Source: Conexibacter sp. SYSU D00693
GTDB lineage: Bacteria; Actinomycetota; Thermoleophilia; Solirubrobacterales; Solirubrobacteraceae
Assembly (NCBI RefSeq): GCF_017084525.1
Contig: NZ_CP070950.1
Coordinates: 3,720,001-3,784,000 of the forward strand
Length of the DNA stretch: 64,000 nt
Direction of reading: 5' to 3'
In this document: piece by piece, positions 56,401-63,626 of the stretch
Position numbering within the stretch: the stretch's first letter is position 1
Layout: each line of letters starts with the position of its first letter
Made by a program: the position numbers and the translations under genes
The notes under the pieces: generated by a model
What the model was told of the DNA's origin: nothing
Seen by the model: only the letters and a program-made list of their open reading frames with translations
Databases searched by the model: none

Positions 56401-58040
56401 CGGTCGCCGTCGTCGACCGCGCCGACCTGCGCGTCACGAAGACCTCCGACCCCGCGTCGGCCCGGCCGGGCGCCACGGTCGCCTACCGGCTGGCCGTCGC
56501 CAACGACGGCCCCGCGGCCGCCAAGGACGTCGTCCTCAGCGACCCGCTGCCGGCCGGCCTGAGCTTCGTCGACGCCTCGAGCGGCTGCACGGTCGACGAG
56601 GGCACGGTGACCTGCCGGCTCGGCACGCTGGCTGCCGGCGCCTCGCGCGAGGTCGTCGTCACCGCGACGGTCGACGCCGTCGACCTGCCGGGCGCCCACC
56701 AGCACCTGCTCGGCGTCCAGAAGGTCGAGCGCCAGGTCGACCTCGCCGCCGGCGCCACGGAGGGCTTCGAGCTCGCCTGCCCGCAGCCCGGCATGGTCAT
56801 GACCGACGGCGCCATCCGCGTCGACGCGGTCGACCAGGGCACCGGCACGCTGGCCGACGTGCGCGTCCTGCGCGCCGAGTCGGTCGACCAGGACCGCTAC
56901 GCCTTCACCGTGCGCAGCACCGCCGCCGGCCAGGCCCAGGCCAAGGCCTTCGGCACCTGCGTGGCCGCGACGACCGGCGACGAGGGCGGCCACGGCCACG
57001 ACGTCGTCCTCAGCGACGTCGCCGCCACCACCCAGACCGTCCCGGCCGGGCGCAGCGACGTCGCCGTCGCCTGCGGCCCCGGCAAGGTCGCGACCGCCCC
57101 CGGCCTGCGCGTCGCCTCCGGCAGCGCCCGCGTGGTGGGCAGCGAGCCGCAGGGCACCGGCCGCCGCTTCACCGTCGAGGCCGACGAGGCCGCCGACGTC
57201 CGGGTCTCGGTGCGCTGCGTCGACCGCGCGACGGGCACGGCCGACGGCCACTTCCACGAGCTCGCCCTGCGTGAGGTCGCCCGGACGGTCACCGTCGCCG
57301 CCGGCGCCACGGCCTCCGAGCAGGTGACCTGCGGCGACCAGGAGAAGGGCATCACCGCCTCCTACGACCTGCCCGCCGGCCTGCTGCTCGCCGGCCACGA
57401 CCCGCAGCCCAAGACGCGCGTCTTCAAGCTCGTCAACACGACCGCCGCGCCGCTCGAGGCCCAGCTGGACCTCCTCTGCCTCGGCGACCGCACCGGCGGC
57501 CCCGCGGTCGTCAGCCAGGCGGTCAACACCGCGACGGTGACGACCACCACGCCGGACCCTGACGCGGCCGACCACGTGGCCACCGCGACGACGACGGTGC
57601 TCGCCGGCGACGTGCGCGACGACGCCGCGCCGTCGACCCCGGCGCCCCAGGGCCAGCCGTCGGTCCCGGCGCCCGCCCCGGCCGCGCCGGCCGCGGCGGC
57701 GCCCGCGCCGGCCGGCACCGCCCCCGCCGCGCTGACGTTCCCCGATGCCACGGCGACCCTCACGCTCACCGGCGGGCAGCCGTCGGTCCGGGTCGGGCTG
57801 CGCTGCGCCAAGGCCAAGGGCTGCAAGGGCACCGCCAAGCTCGTCGCGCGCAAGGGCCTGAAGGGCGTCAAGGCGGGCGCGCTCCTCGCGCGCGGGACCT
57901 ACAGCGTCGGCACGGGCAAGACCGCCAAGGTGCGCCTCGTGCTGACGAAGGCCGGGCGCGAGGCCGCGCGGTCCGGCCGCCTGAGGACGGCCACGCTCGT
58001 GGCCGGCGGGCGCAGCCGCGCGCTGCGCGTCGGGCGCTAG
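53460..58040 (+). CDS. Large secreted DUF11-repeat surface protein
   Basis: 1,526 aa from ATG 53460, directly after GAGGAGG. It has a signal peptide (LAPLLALALLGAAPTAASA) and an N-terminal ~330-residue beta domain (ATVLFAGLYYGGDWSTG, GWSLVVAYRDTTQPARNLTVFDGL). Five or more DUF11 modules follow, each with a strand like VTFTLTARNDGPSTARGVRVTDVLP and ending TATVTGTQPDPNATNDRA. Then comes a stretch with His motifs (GGHGHD, DGHFHE), a Pro/Ala linker and a basic C-terminal beta domain (AKGCKGTAKLVARKGLKG). There is no LPXTG sorting signal or membrane anchor. An adhesive stalk-like surface protein is likely. A GTG 33 bp upstream is in frame but gives a poorer signal peptide. Confidence 0.83.
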   Translation: MLRRPFGRCLAPLLALALLGAAPTAASADRGFTPRFSANDTGDVTLASNALMTCPTSASGCSTVQQGTQNAVAQNNDWNMTYVDVDGDPTTFNSSRATLDLPAGATVLFAGLYYGGDWSTGTAAAPNATARNKVKLRAPGDTVPRLLTASVVDDSTLNVGRYQGFVDVTDVVSARGEGQYTVADVQAGKGADHYAGWSLVVAYRDTTQPARNLTVFDGLRTIRPSDPPTTIPVSGFKTPPAGEVRTTVGFVTWEGDLGYTGDTATLNSTRLGDAQNPSTNFFNSSLSDRGARFSAKDPDHVNQLGFDADLLRADGVLANGATSATITVTTSGDQYLPGVITFATDLYAPKVDQTKTVVDLDGGSVEQGDVLEYRIAGTNTGQDAATGVVVRDPVPAGTTYVPGSITVGGAARTDAGSDDTAERDIAGDRIVARVGSGATATAGGRLAVNGTYDVRFRVTVGDGLVAGTKLVNTVTTSFFSESLNTPLTAVSTATSTVAAPNLRIAKSHTGSLTPGGQATYRLRVSNDGTAATQGTVTVVDRLPAELTATSAAGSGWSCGVTDAGKTVTCTRADALATGAAHPDITLDVDVAADADGTVPNTATVSGGGDATPDDGSSTDPAVATPTSDLSLRKTASTATAVVGEQVTFTLTARNDGPSTARGVRVTDVLPVGLERVSATASQGSCDTAIACELGTLAPGAEATVTVVARATTAGAATTVRNTATVTGTQPDPNATNDRAAADVAVGGADLEVTKTAVGTPQAGGTASWDVTVHNAGPSPASGVVLRDVLPAQVTNASTDRGCAVEGGEVRCTVGSLAAGASYVVRVSADVAANATSLRNTASALAAERDPDTTDNTATVETPVAGEADLQVTKVADRAAAEPGGLVTFTLRVKDGGPASATGVLLRDELPAGLTFVSASAGCTAAGQTVTCAVGALATGATAERQVVARVADGAVGTLVNVARASGSQPDPVPTNDAAAAAVAVVDRADLRVTKTSDPASARPGATVAYRLAVANDGPAAAKDVVLSDPLPAGLSFVDASSGCTVDEGTVTCRLGTLAAGASREVVVTATVDAVDLPGAHQHLLGVQKVERQVDLAAGATEGFELACPQPGMVMTDGAIRVDAVDQGTGTLADVRVLRAESVDQDRYAFTVRSTAAGQAQAKAFGTCVAATTGDEGGHGHDVVLSDVAATTQTVPAGRSDVAVACGPGKVATAPGLRVASGSARVVGSEPQGTGRRFTVEADEAADVRVSVRCVDRATGTADGHFHELALREVARTVTVAAGATASEQVTCGDQEKGITASYDLPAGLLLAGHDPQPKTRVFKLVNTTAAPLEAQLDLLCLGDRTGGPAVVSQAVNTATVTTTTPDPDAADHVATATTTVLAGDVRDDAAPSTPAPQGQPSVPAPAPAAPAAAAPAPAGTAPAALTFPDATATLTLTGGQPSVRVGLRCAKAKGCKGTAKLVARKGLKGVKAGALLARGTYSVGTGKTAKVRLVLTKAGREAARSGRLRTATLVAGGRSRALRVGR

Positions 58041-58228
58041 CGGATCAGCTGCAGGCTGCGGCGGCGCTGCTCGGCGCGGGCGGCCGCCTCCGCGGCGTCC
58101 GCGCTGCCCGCGGCGCGCGCGAGGCCCAGTGCCAGCGCGATGGCGAAGGCCCACAGGACCGACAGCAGGACCACGACCAGCATGAGGGACATCGCCCAAG
58201 CGCGATTCCCAGTCAGTCGGCGTCTCAT
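58037..58228 (-). CDS. Small single-pass membrane protein, 63 aa
   Basis: ATG 58228: MRRRLTGNRAWAMSLMLVVVLLSVLWAFAIALALGLARAAG, one strong transmembrane segment (~13-36), then a charged helical cytoplasmic tail (AAEAAARAEQRRRSLQLIR). It overlaps the end of the convergent DUF11 gene by four bases. Neither a family nor a clear operon partner is seen. Coding is supported by composition and by the compact membrane-plus-helix layout. Confidence 0.55.
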   Translation of the reverse strand: MRRRLTGNRAWAMSLMLVVVLLSVLWAFAIALALGLARAAGSADAAEAAARAEQRRRSLQLIR

Positions 58229-58314
58229 GCACGCCGGCGTTCGTCGGGGCGCCGCAGCACGCACCTCGGGCCGACTGGGCGCGCGGGCGCGCGGGGTCCT
58301 AGTCTCGGAGCGTC

Positions 58315-58953
58315 GTGACCACGACCCTCGGCATCGACCTCGCCCCCGAGCCGGCGGCGACGACCGTCTGCCTGGTCGGCTGGGCCGCGGGCGGCGCATC
58401 GGTCGACGTCCTCGCCGCCGGTGAGCACGAGGGCCGGGCCCTGGACGACGACCACCTCCTCGAGCTCCTGGACGCCGCCGCGAAGGCCGGCCTCGCGGCG
58501 CCCTTCGACGCCGCCGGTGCGGCCGACCGGGGTCCCGGCGCGCGCTGCGCGCAGCTGCTCGCGGCGCTGGCCGGGCGCCGTGGCGCCGCCACTGCCTCGC
58601 GCGACGGCAGCGGGCTTGTCGTCGCCGTCGACCCGGACGCGGCGCTCGCCGCCCTGACCGAGGGCGTGGCGCCCCGGGCCGCGCCGCCGCAGGACGTCGT
58701 CCCCTCGCCGCTCGAAGCGCTCCTCGCCGGCCTCGGCCCCGAGTTCGTGGTGCGCCCCGCGCATCGCGCGCTGGCGGCCGCCGAGCCGGCGGCCCTGCGT
58801 GCGCTGACCTGCGCCCTCGTGGCGCGCGCCGCCCGCCTCGGGCTCACGGTCCCGCCGCCGGACGTGGCGGCGCTGCGCCAGGCGCTGGTCGACGGCTGGA
58901 CCCACGCGCCGGTGCCTGGCGCGGTCGCCCGGCTCTGCGCCCCCGCCGGCTGA
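58315..58953 (+). CDS. Hypothetical protein with RNase-H-like N-terminal strand (DUF429-like?)
   Basis: 212 aa from GTG 58315, nine bases after a TAGTCT -10-like box. The start TTTLGIDLAPEPAATTVCLVGWAAGG resembles the first strand pair of DUF429 proteins (a GIDLA... motif of a predicted nuclease fold). Later acidic residues (LDDDHLLELLDAA, PFDAAG) could serve as metal ligands. The match is weak and by eye. The C-terminal half is Ala-rich and helical. It is soluble, and stands alone between the DUF11 region and the mce operon on the same strand as mce, about 170 bp ahead of it. Confidence 0.6.
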   Translation: MTTTLGIDLAPEPAATTVCLVGWAAGGASVDVLAAGEHEGRALDDDHLLELLDAAAKAGLAAPFDAAGAADRGPGARCAQLLAALAGRRGAATASRDGSGLVVAVDPDAALAALTEGVAPRAAPPQDVVPSPLEALLAGLGPEFVVRPAHRALAAAEPAALRALTCALVARAARLGLTVPPPDVAALRQALVDGWTHAPVPGAVARLCAPAG

Positions 58954-59007
58954 GCGGCGCCACGCGCGCGCCGGACGGGGCACCGGAGGGCGGTGCGCTG
59001 GGTCGCT

Positions 59008-59075
59008 GTCGGATGTCCGACCGACGTTGAGCTGGCATTGAGGTTGCGGCAGTCCCGGGGGTTCGTGTCTAGGAT
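59008..59075 (+). promoter_or_regulatory. Candidate operator and promoter of the mce operon
   Basis: GTCGGATGTCCGAC (59008-59021) has perfect 6-bp inverted arms (GTCGGA/TCCGAC) around a 2-bp centre, typical of a TetR/GntR-size site. A -10-like TAGGAT lies at 59070-59075, about 50 bp before the first mce GTG (59126), and two TTGAG elements (59027, 59038) lie between. No regulator gene is adjacent. Confidence 0.45.
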
Positions 59076-59125
59076 GCCTCGCCCCGGCGGTGGGTCGCCG
59101 CTGGGCAGAGAGAGGTCACAGGAGC

Positions 59126-60514
59126 GTGGAACGGCAAGGACTGGTGCGGGTCGTGGCGATCGCCGCGCTCGTCGTCGTCCTCCTCATCGCGGGCGCGGTC
59201 GTGCTGCTCGGCGGCAGCTCCTACCGCGTCACGGCCACGCTCGAGAACACGAGCCAGCTCGTGAAGGGCAACCTCGTCACGGTCGCCGGCGAGCGCGTCG
59301 GCACGGTGGCCGACATCCGTCTGAGCGACGACGGCCGCGGGCTCGTCGACCTCGACATCGACGGCGACGTCGCCCCGCTGCGCCAGGGCACCCGCGCCGT
59401 CGTGAAGATCCGCTCGCTGTCGGGCGTCGCCAACCGCGTCGTCGAGCTCCAGCTCGGCGACGGCAAGAACCCCGACCTGGGCGACGGCGCGACGATCCCG
59501 ATGACCGACACCGAGTCGTCCGTCGAGATCGACCAGCTCTTCAACACCTTCGACACGAAGACGCGCGAGGGCACGCAGAAGGCCATCCGCTTCTTCCGGG
59601 ACCTCAACCGGGGCAACGAGGACGACGCGCGCCAGGCGCTGCGCTACCTCGACCCCGCGCTCGCCGCCTCGAGCCGGCTGTTCGCCGAGCTCAACTCGGG
59701 CAACGGGCGCGACATGGACCGCTTCGTCACCGAGACCTCGAAGCTCGTCACCGACCTCTCGGCCAAGGACGACGACCTGGCCGGGCTCGTCCAGGACCTC
59801 GGCACGACCATGTCCGCGCTGGCCAGCCGCCGCACCGAGCTCTCGGACGCGATCACCACGCTGCCGGCGTTCATGCGTCGCACGAACACGACGTTCGTCA
59901 ACCTCCGCGCGGCGCTCGACGACCTCGACCCGACGGTCCGCGCCGCCCGCCCGGTCGTCCGCGACGACCTGCGCCCGCTGTTCGACCAGCTGCGCCCGCT
60001 CGCCCGCGACGCGCAGCCGACGGTCCGCGACCTCTCCCGGACGATCCGCCGCACCGGGGCCGACAACGACCTCGTCGAGCTCCTGCGCCGCCAGCCGGCC
60101 ATCGACCGCGTCGCCAACCAGACCGCGCAGCGCAACGGCGCGCAGCGTCCCGGCGCCTTCAAGGCCAGCCAGGAGGCGTCGAAGGGCGCCACGCCGCAGA
60201 TCGCGTACTTCCGGCCGTTCTCCAACGACCTGGTCGGCTGGTTCGACGACTTCTCGCACTCCGGCCAGTACGACGCCCTGGGCTCGTTCTCGCGCGCCGG
60301 CCTGACGGCCAACCAGTTCACGATCACGCCGCTGCTCGACGCGATCCTGCCCGTGCCGCCGTCGCTGCGCGACGAGCTCGAGCTCGGCACGGTCGCCACG
60401 GGCCGCAACAACCGCTGCCCCGGCTCGATCGAGCGCCCGGCCGCCGACGGGACCAACCCGTACGTGCCCGAGAACATCGACTGCGACCGCAACCAGGCGC
60501 CGGTGGGCCCGTGA
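59126..60514 (+). CDS. MCE family (MlaD-domain) protein, first of operon
   Basis: 462 aa from GTG 59126 (GAGAGG and GGAG upstream). An N-terminal helix (~9-28) is followed by the MCE/MlaD domain at ~30-125 (YRVTATLENTSQLVKGNLVTVAGERVG, AVVKIRSLSGVANRVVELQLG). A long helical region follows with repeated amphipathic heptads (DLRPLFDQLRPLARDAQPTVRDL). This is the layout of hydrophobic-channel proteins that move lipids across the envelope. It is the first of four mce genes coupled by 4-bp overlaps. No YrbE/MlaE permease lies upstream. Confidence 0.9.
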   Translation: MERQGLVRVVAIAALVVVLLIAGAVVLLGGSSYRVTATLENTSQLVKGNLVTVAGERVGTVADIRLSDDGRGLVDLDIDGDVAPLRQGTRAVVKIRSLSGVANRVVELQLGDGKNPDLGDGATIPMTDTESSVEIDQLFNTFDTKTREGTQKAIRFFRDLNRGNEDDARQALRYLDPALAASSRLFAELNSGNGRDMDRFVTETSKLVTDLSAKDDDLAGLVQDLGTTMSALASRRTELSDAITTLPAFMRRTNTTFVNLRAALDDLDPTVRAARPVVRDDLRPLFDQLRPLARDAQPTVRDLSRTIRRTGADNDLVELLRRQPAIDRVANQTAQRNGAQRPGAFKASQEASKGATPQIAYFRPFSNDLVGWFDDFSHSGQYDALGSFSRAGLTANQFTITPLLDAILPVPPSLRDELELGTVATGRNNRCPGSIERPAADGTNPYVPENIDCDRNQAPVGP

Positions 60515-62094
60515 AGCGCGCGCTGGTCGTGACCGTCATCGCGGTGCTCGCGGCGTCGCTGGCCGCCTTCGGCCCGTTCGGCGGCGACAGCAGCGACCGC
60601 CCCGAGTACAAGGTCGTGCTCGACAACTCCTTCGGCCTGACCGAGGGGACCGACTTCCGCGCCACCGGCGTGCGCGTCGGCTCGGTCAAGCGCCTGGACG
60701 TCGACCCGCGCAGCGCCCGTGCGATCGCCACCGTCCAGGTCGAGGACACCTCGTTCGGGACCCTGCGCCGCGACGCCCGCTGCGTCGTCGAGCCGCAGTC
60801 GCTCATCGGCGAGTACTACATGGACTGCGACCCCGGCAAGGGCGCCGCGCTGCCCGAGGGCGGCACGATCCCGGTCTCGCAGACCGCCGGCACCGTCCCG
60901 CCGGACCTGGTCACGCAGATCATGACCCGGCCGTACCGCGAGCGGTTCGGGATCCTGCTCTCCGAGCTCGGCGCCGGCCTCGCCTCGCGCGGGGAGGACG
61001 TCAACGCGGCGATCCAGCGGGCGATCCCGGCGCTGCGCGAGACCGACAAGGTGCTCGCGCTCCTCGCCGAGGAGCAGGACACGCTGCAGGCGCTGACCCG
61101 TGACGCCGACGTCGTCGTCGGCCGCTTGGCCGACTCGAAGGACGACGTCGCCCAGTTCGTCTCGGAGGCGCGCGACACCGCCGAGGCCTCCGCCTCGCGG
61201 GCCGACGACCTGCGCGGCACGATCCAGCGCTTCCCGCGCTTCCAGTCCGAGCTGCGCCCGGTCCTCCGGGACCTCTCGACCGTCGCCCGGCGCAACACGC
61301 CCGCCCTGCGCGACCTGCGCGCGTCGGCCGGCAGCCTGACGACGCTGCTCGAGCGCCTCGGGCCGTTCTCGCGCGCCACCGTCCCGGCGCTGCGCTCGCT
61401 CGGCGAGGCCTCCGACGTCGGCTCGCGGGCGCTGCGGGTCGCCGACACCACGGTCGAGCGCCTGCGCGCGACGGCCGCCAAGGCGCCCGAGCCCGTCACG
61501 AACCTGCGCTTCGTCGGCGAGCACCTCGACGACCGCGCCAACGCCGTCGAGAAGAACCCGCTGAGCCCGGGCGGCCAGGGCTTCACCGGCCTCGAGGCCT
61601 TCCTCCAGTACCCCTACGTCCAGGCCCAGGCGATCAACCTCTTCGACGTCCGTGGCTACACGCTGAAGCTCAACGCGCTCGTCAACGAGTGCACGGGCTA
61701 CACGAACGCCAACGGCGCACTGGCCAACCCGGGCCGCACGCAGCGCTGCTCGTCCGCGCTGGGCCCGAACTCGCCCAAGCTCCAGGCGCTGCCGCACGCG
61801 GCGCGGGCCCAGCAGCGCGCGACGACGAAGGACAGCGACTCGGGCACGAGCGCGCAGCCCGCGACCCCGCAGGCGCCCGCCGCCCAGCCCGAGCAGCCCA
61901 CGACGCCGGCGCAGCCCGAGGCCCAGCAGCCCGAGCCCCAGCGTCCCGGCATCCAGCTGCCCGAGATCAAGATCCCGGGCCTGCCGACCATCAAGCTGCC
62001 GCCGCTGCTCGGCGGAGGCTCCGGCGCTCGCGGTCAGGGCAGTGGCTCGCAGGCCAACCCGACCGGCCTCCTCGACTTCCTCCTGGGCCCATGA
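60511..62094 (+). CDS. MCE family (MlaD-domain) protein, second of operon
   Basis: 527 aa from GTG 60511, overlapping the previous stop by four bases. A signal-anchor helix (~4-22) and an MCE domain at ~30-125 (YKVVLDNSFGLTEGTDFRATGVRVG, CVVEPQSLIGEYYMDCDPG). A helical rod follows with many Asp/Arg/Leu heptads (LRGTIQRFPRFQSELRPVLRDLSTV). The C-terminal ~120 residues are Pro/Gln/Ala-rich, ending LPEIKIPGLPTIKLPPLLGGG, as in Mce proteins of actinobacteria. It would assemble with its neighbours into a hetero-oligomeric lipid conduit. Confidence 0.9.
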   Translation: MKRALVVTVIAVLAASLAAFGPFGGDSSDRPEYKVVLDNSFGLTEGTDFRATGVRVGSVKRLDVDPRSARAIATVQVEDTSFGTLRRDARCVVEPQSLIGEYYMDCDPGKGAALPEGGTIPVSQTAGTVPPDLVTQIMTRPYRERFGILLSELGAGLASRGEDVNAAIQRAIPALRETDKVLALLAEEQDTLQALTRDADVVVGRLADSKDDVAQFVSEARDTAEASASRADDLRGTIQRFPRFQSELRPVLRDLSTVARRNTPALRDLRASAGSLTTLLERLGPFSRATVPALRSLGEASDVGSRALRVADTTVERLRATAAKAPEPVTNLRFVGEHLDDRANAVEKNPLSPGGQGFTGLEAFLQYPYVQAQAINLFDVRGYTLKLNALVNECTGYTNANGALANPGRTQRCSSALGPNSPKLQALPHAARAQQRATTKDSDSGTSAQPATPQAPAAQPEQPTTPAQPEAQQPEPQRPGIQLPEIKIPGLPTIKLPPLLGGGSGARGQGSGSQANPTGLLDFLLGP

Positions 62095-63626
62095 GGCGGC
62101 GTCGCGCATCCATCGCCGCCAACCCGATCCTCGTCGGGGCGGTGACCGTGCTCGTGACGGTCACGGCGGTCTTCCTCGCCTACAACGCCAACAGCGGCCT
62201 GCCGTTCGTCCCGAGCTACGAGTTCAAGGTCATCGCGCCCTCGAGCGCGCGCCTCGTGCCGGGCAACGACGTCCGCGAGGGCGGCGAGCGCATCGGCGCG
62301 GTCAAGGAGATCAAGGTCGTCTCGACGCCGGAGGGGCGCAAGGCCGAGATCACGCTGAACATCGACGAGGCCTCCTCGCCGCTGCCCGAGGACTCGCGCG
62401 TGCTGATCCGCCCCCGCTCGACGCTCGGCCTGAAGTACGTCGACCTGCTGCGCGGCGAGTCGACGCGGACGCTCGCCCAGGGCGACGCGATCCGGGTCGA
62501 CCAGACCTCGGTCCCGCCGGAGCTCGACGAGTTCTTCTCGATCTTCGACGAGCCCACGCGGGAGGACGTCCGCACGAACCTGACGACGGGTGGTTCGGGG
62601 TTCGCGGGTCGCGGGGTGGACCTCAACCGGACGCTGGCGGCGCTGCCGCAGCTGCTGGGCGACCTGGTGCCGGTCATGCGCACGCTCTCGGACCCGGAGA
62701 CCGATCTGCGGGGCTTCGTGCGCGAGCTGGCTGATGCGGCGCGCGTGGTGCGTCCGGTGGCCGAGGACCTCGCGGGGGGCTTTCGGTCGGGCGCGCAGGT
62801 CTTCGAGGCGGTCTCGCGCGATCCGCAGGCGCTGCGCGAGACGATCGCCGAGTCGCCGGCGACGTTGCAGGCGGGCATCGACTCGTTCGGTGAGCAGCGG
62901 CCGTTGCTGCGTCAGCTGGCCTCGATCTCCGACGAGCTGCAGGGCACCGCGCGGGAGATCCGTGCCTCGGCGCCGACGCTGGGTCGTGCGCTGGGCGCCG
63001 GCACCGCGGTGCTGCCCGACACGCCGGCCTTCAACGAGCGCCTGGAGACGACGTTCAGCTCGCTGCGTGAGCTGGCGGGCGCGCCGACGACGAACCTGAC
63101 GCTCGCGGGCCTGGGCTCGACGCTGGAGACGCTGAACCCGACGCTGCGCTGGGTCGGCCCGCACATCACGGTGTGCAACTACTGGAACTCGTGGTGGACC
63201 TACCTGTCTGACCACATCAACGAGCAGGTGCCGTCCGGCACGCTGCAGCGCATCCAGGTCAAGCTCTCGAGCCCCTTCCAGCCCAACGGCCCGGCGGTCT
63301 TCAGCGCCAAGGAGCCCGCCAACGGCGACCCGCTGCCCGACCCGCCGACCAACGAGCTGACCGGCGGCGCGGCGTTCTTCCACGCCCAGCCCTACGGCCG
63401 GGCGGTCGACGAGGAGGGCAACGCCGACTGCGAGTCGGGCCAGCGCGGCTACCCCAACCGGCTCACCAACGACGCCGTGATCCCGCCGCAGTTCAACATC
63501 GCCACGTCGGCGCGCACCCCGGGCAACCAGGGCGCGACGTTCACCGGCAAGCCGCGCGTGCCTGAGGGCCAGACGTTCAGCGCCGAGCCCGAGGGCCTGG
63601 CCCCGAAGGTGGTGGGCACCCCGTGA
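62091..63626 (+). CDS. MCE family (MlaD-domain) protein, third of operon
   Basis: 511 aa from ATG 62091 (ATGA overlap). An anchor helix (~11-30) and an MCE domain at ~38-135 (YEFKVIAPSSARLVPGNDVREGGERIG, RVLIRPRSTLGLKYVDLLRG). The helical region starts ELDEFFSIFDEPTREDV, and the C-terminal beta-rich section contains Cys and aromatic clusters (VCNYWNSWWTYLSDH). From about 62587 to 63160 the codon pattern shifts (GGT, GAT, GCT, CGT and TTG appear; G-ending codons increase) compared with the sequence on both sides, suggesting a recombined patch. Confidence 0.9.
   Translation: MRRRRASIAANPILVGAVTVLVTVTAVFLAYNANSGLPFVPSYEFKVIAPSSARLVPGNDVREGGERIGAVKEIKVVSTPEGRKAEITLNIDEASSPLPEDSRVLIRPRSTLGLKYVDLLRGESTRTLAQGDAIRVDQTSVPPELDEFFSIFDEPTREDVRTNLTTGGSGFAGRGVDLNRTLAALPQLLGDLVPVMRTLSDPETDLRGFVRELADAARVVRPVAEDLAGGFRSGAQVFEAVSRDPQALRETIAESPATLQAGIDSFGEQRPLLRQLASISDELQGTAREIRASAPTLGRALGAGTAVLPDTPAFNERLETTFSSLRELAGAPTTNLTLAGLGSTLETLNPTLRWVGPHITVCNYWNSWWTYLSDHINEQVPSGTLQRIQVKLSSPFQPNGPAVFSAKEPANGDPLPDPPTNELTGGAAFFHAQPYGRAVDEEGNADCESGQRGYPNRLTNDAVIPPQFNIATSARTPGNQGATFTGKPRVPEGQTFSAEPEGLAPKVVGTP

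Noticed and set aside
53406-58232. A 1,600-codon open frame antisense to the DUF11 gene
   Set aside because: Same effect of high GC. The product is Arg/Gly/Ala/Val-rich without motifs, and the sense frame has repeated DUF11 modules.
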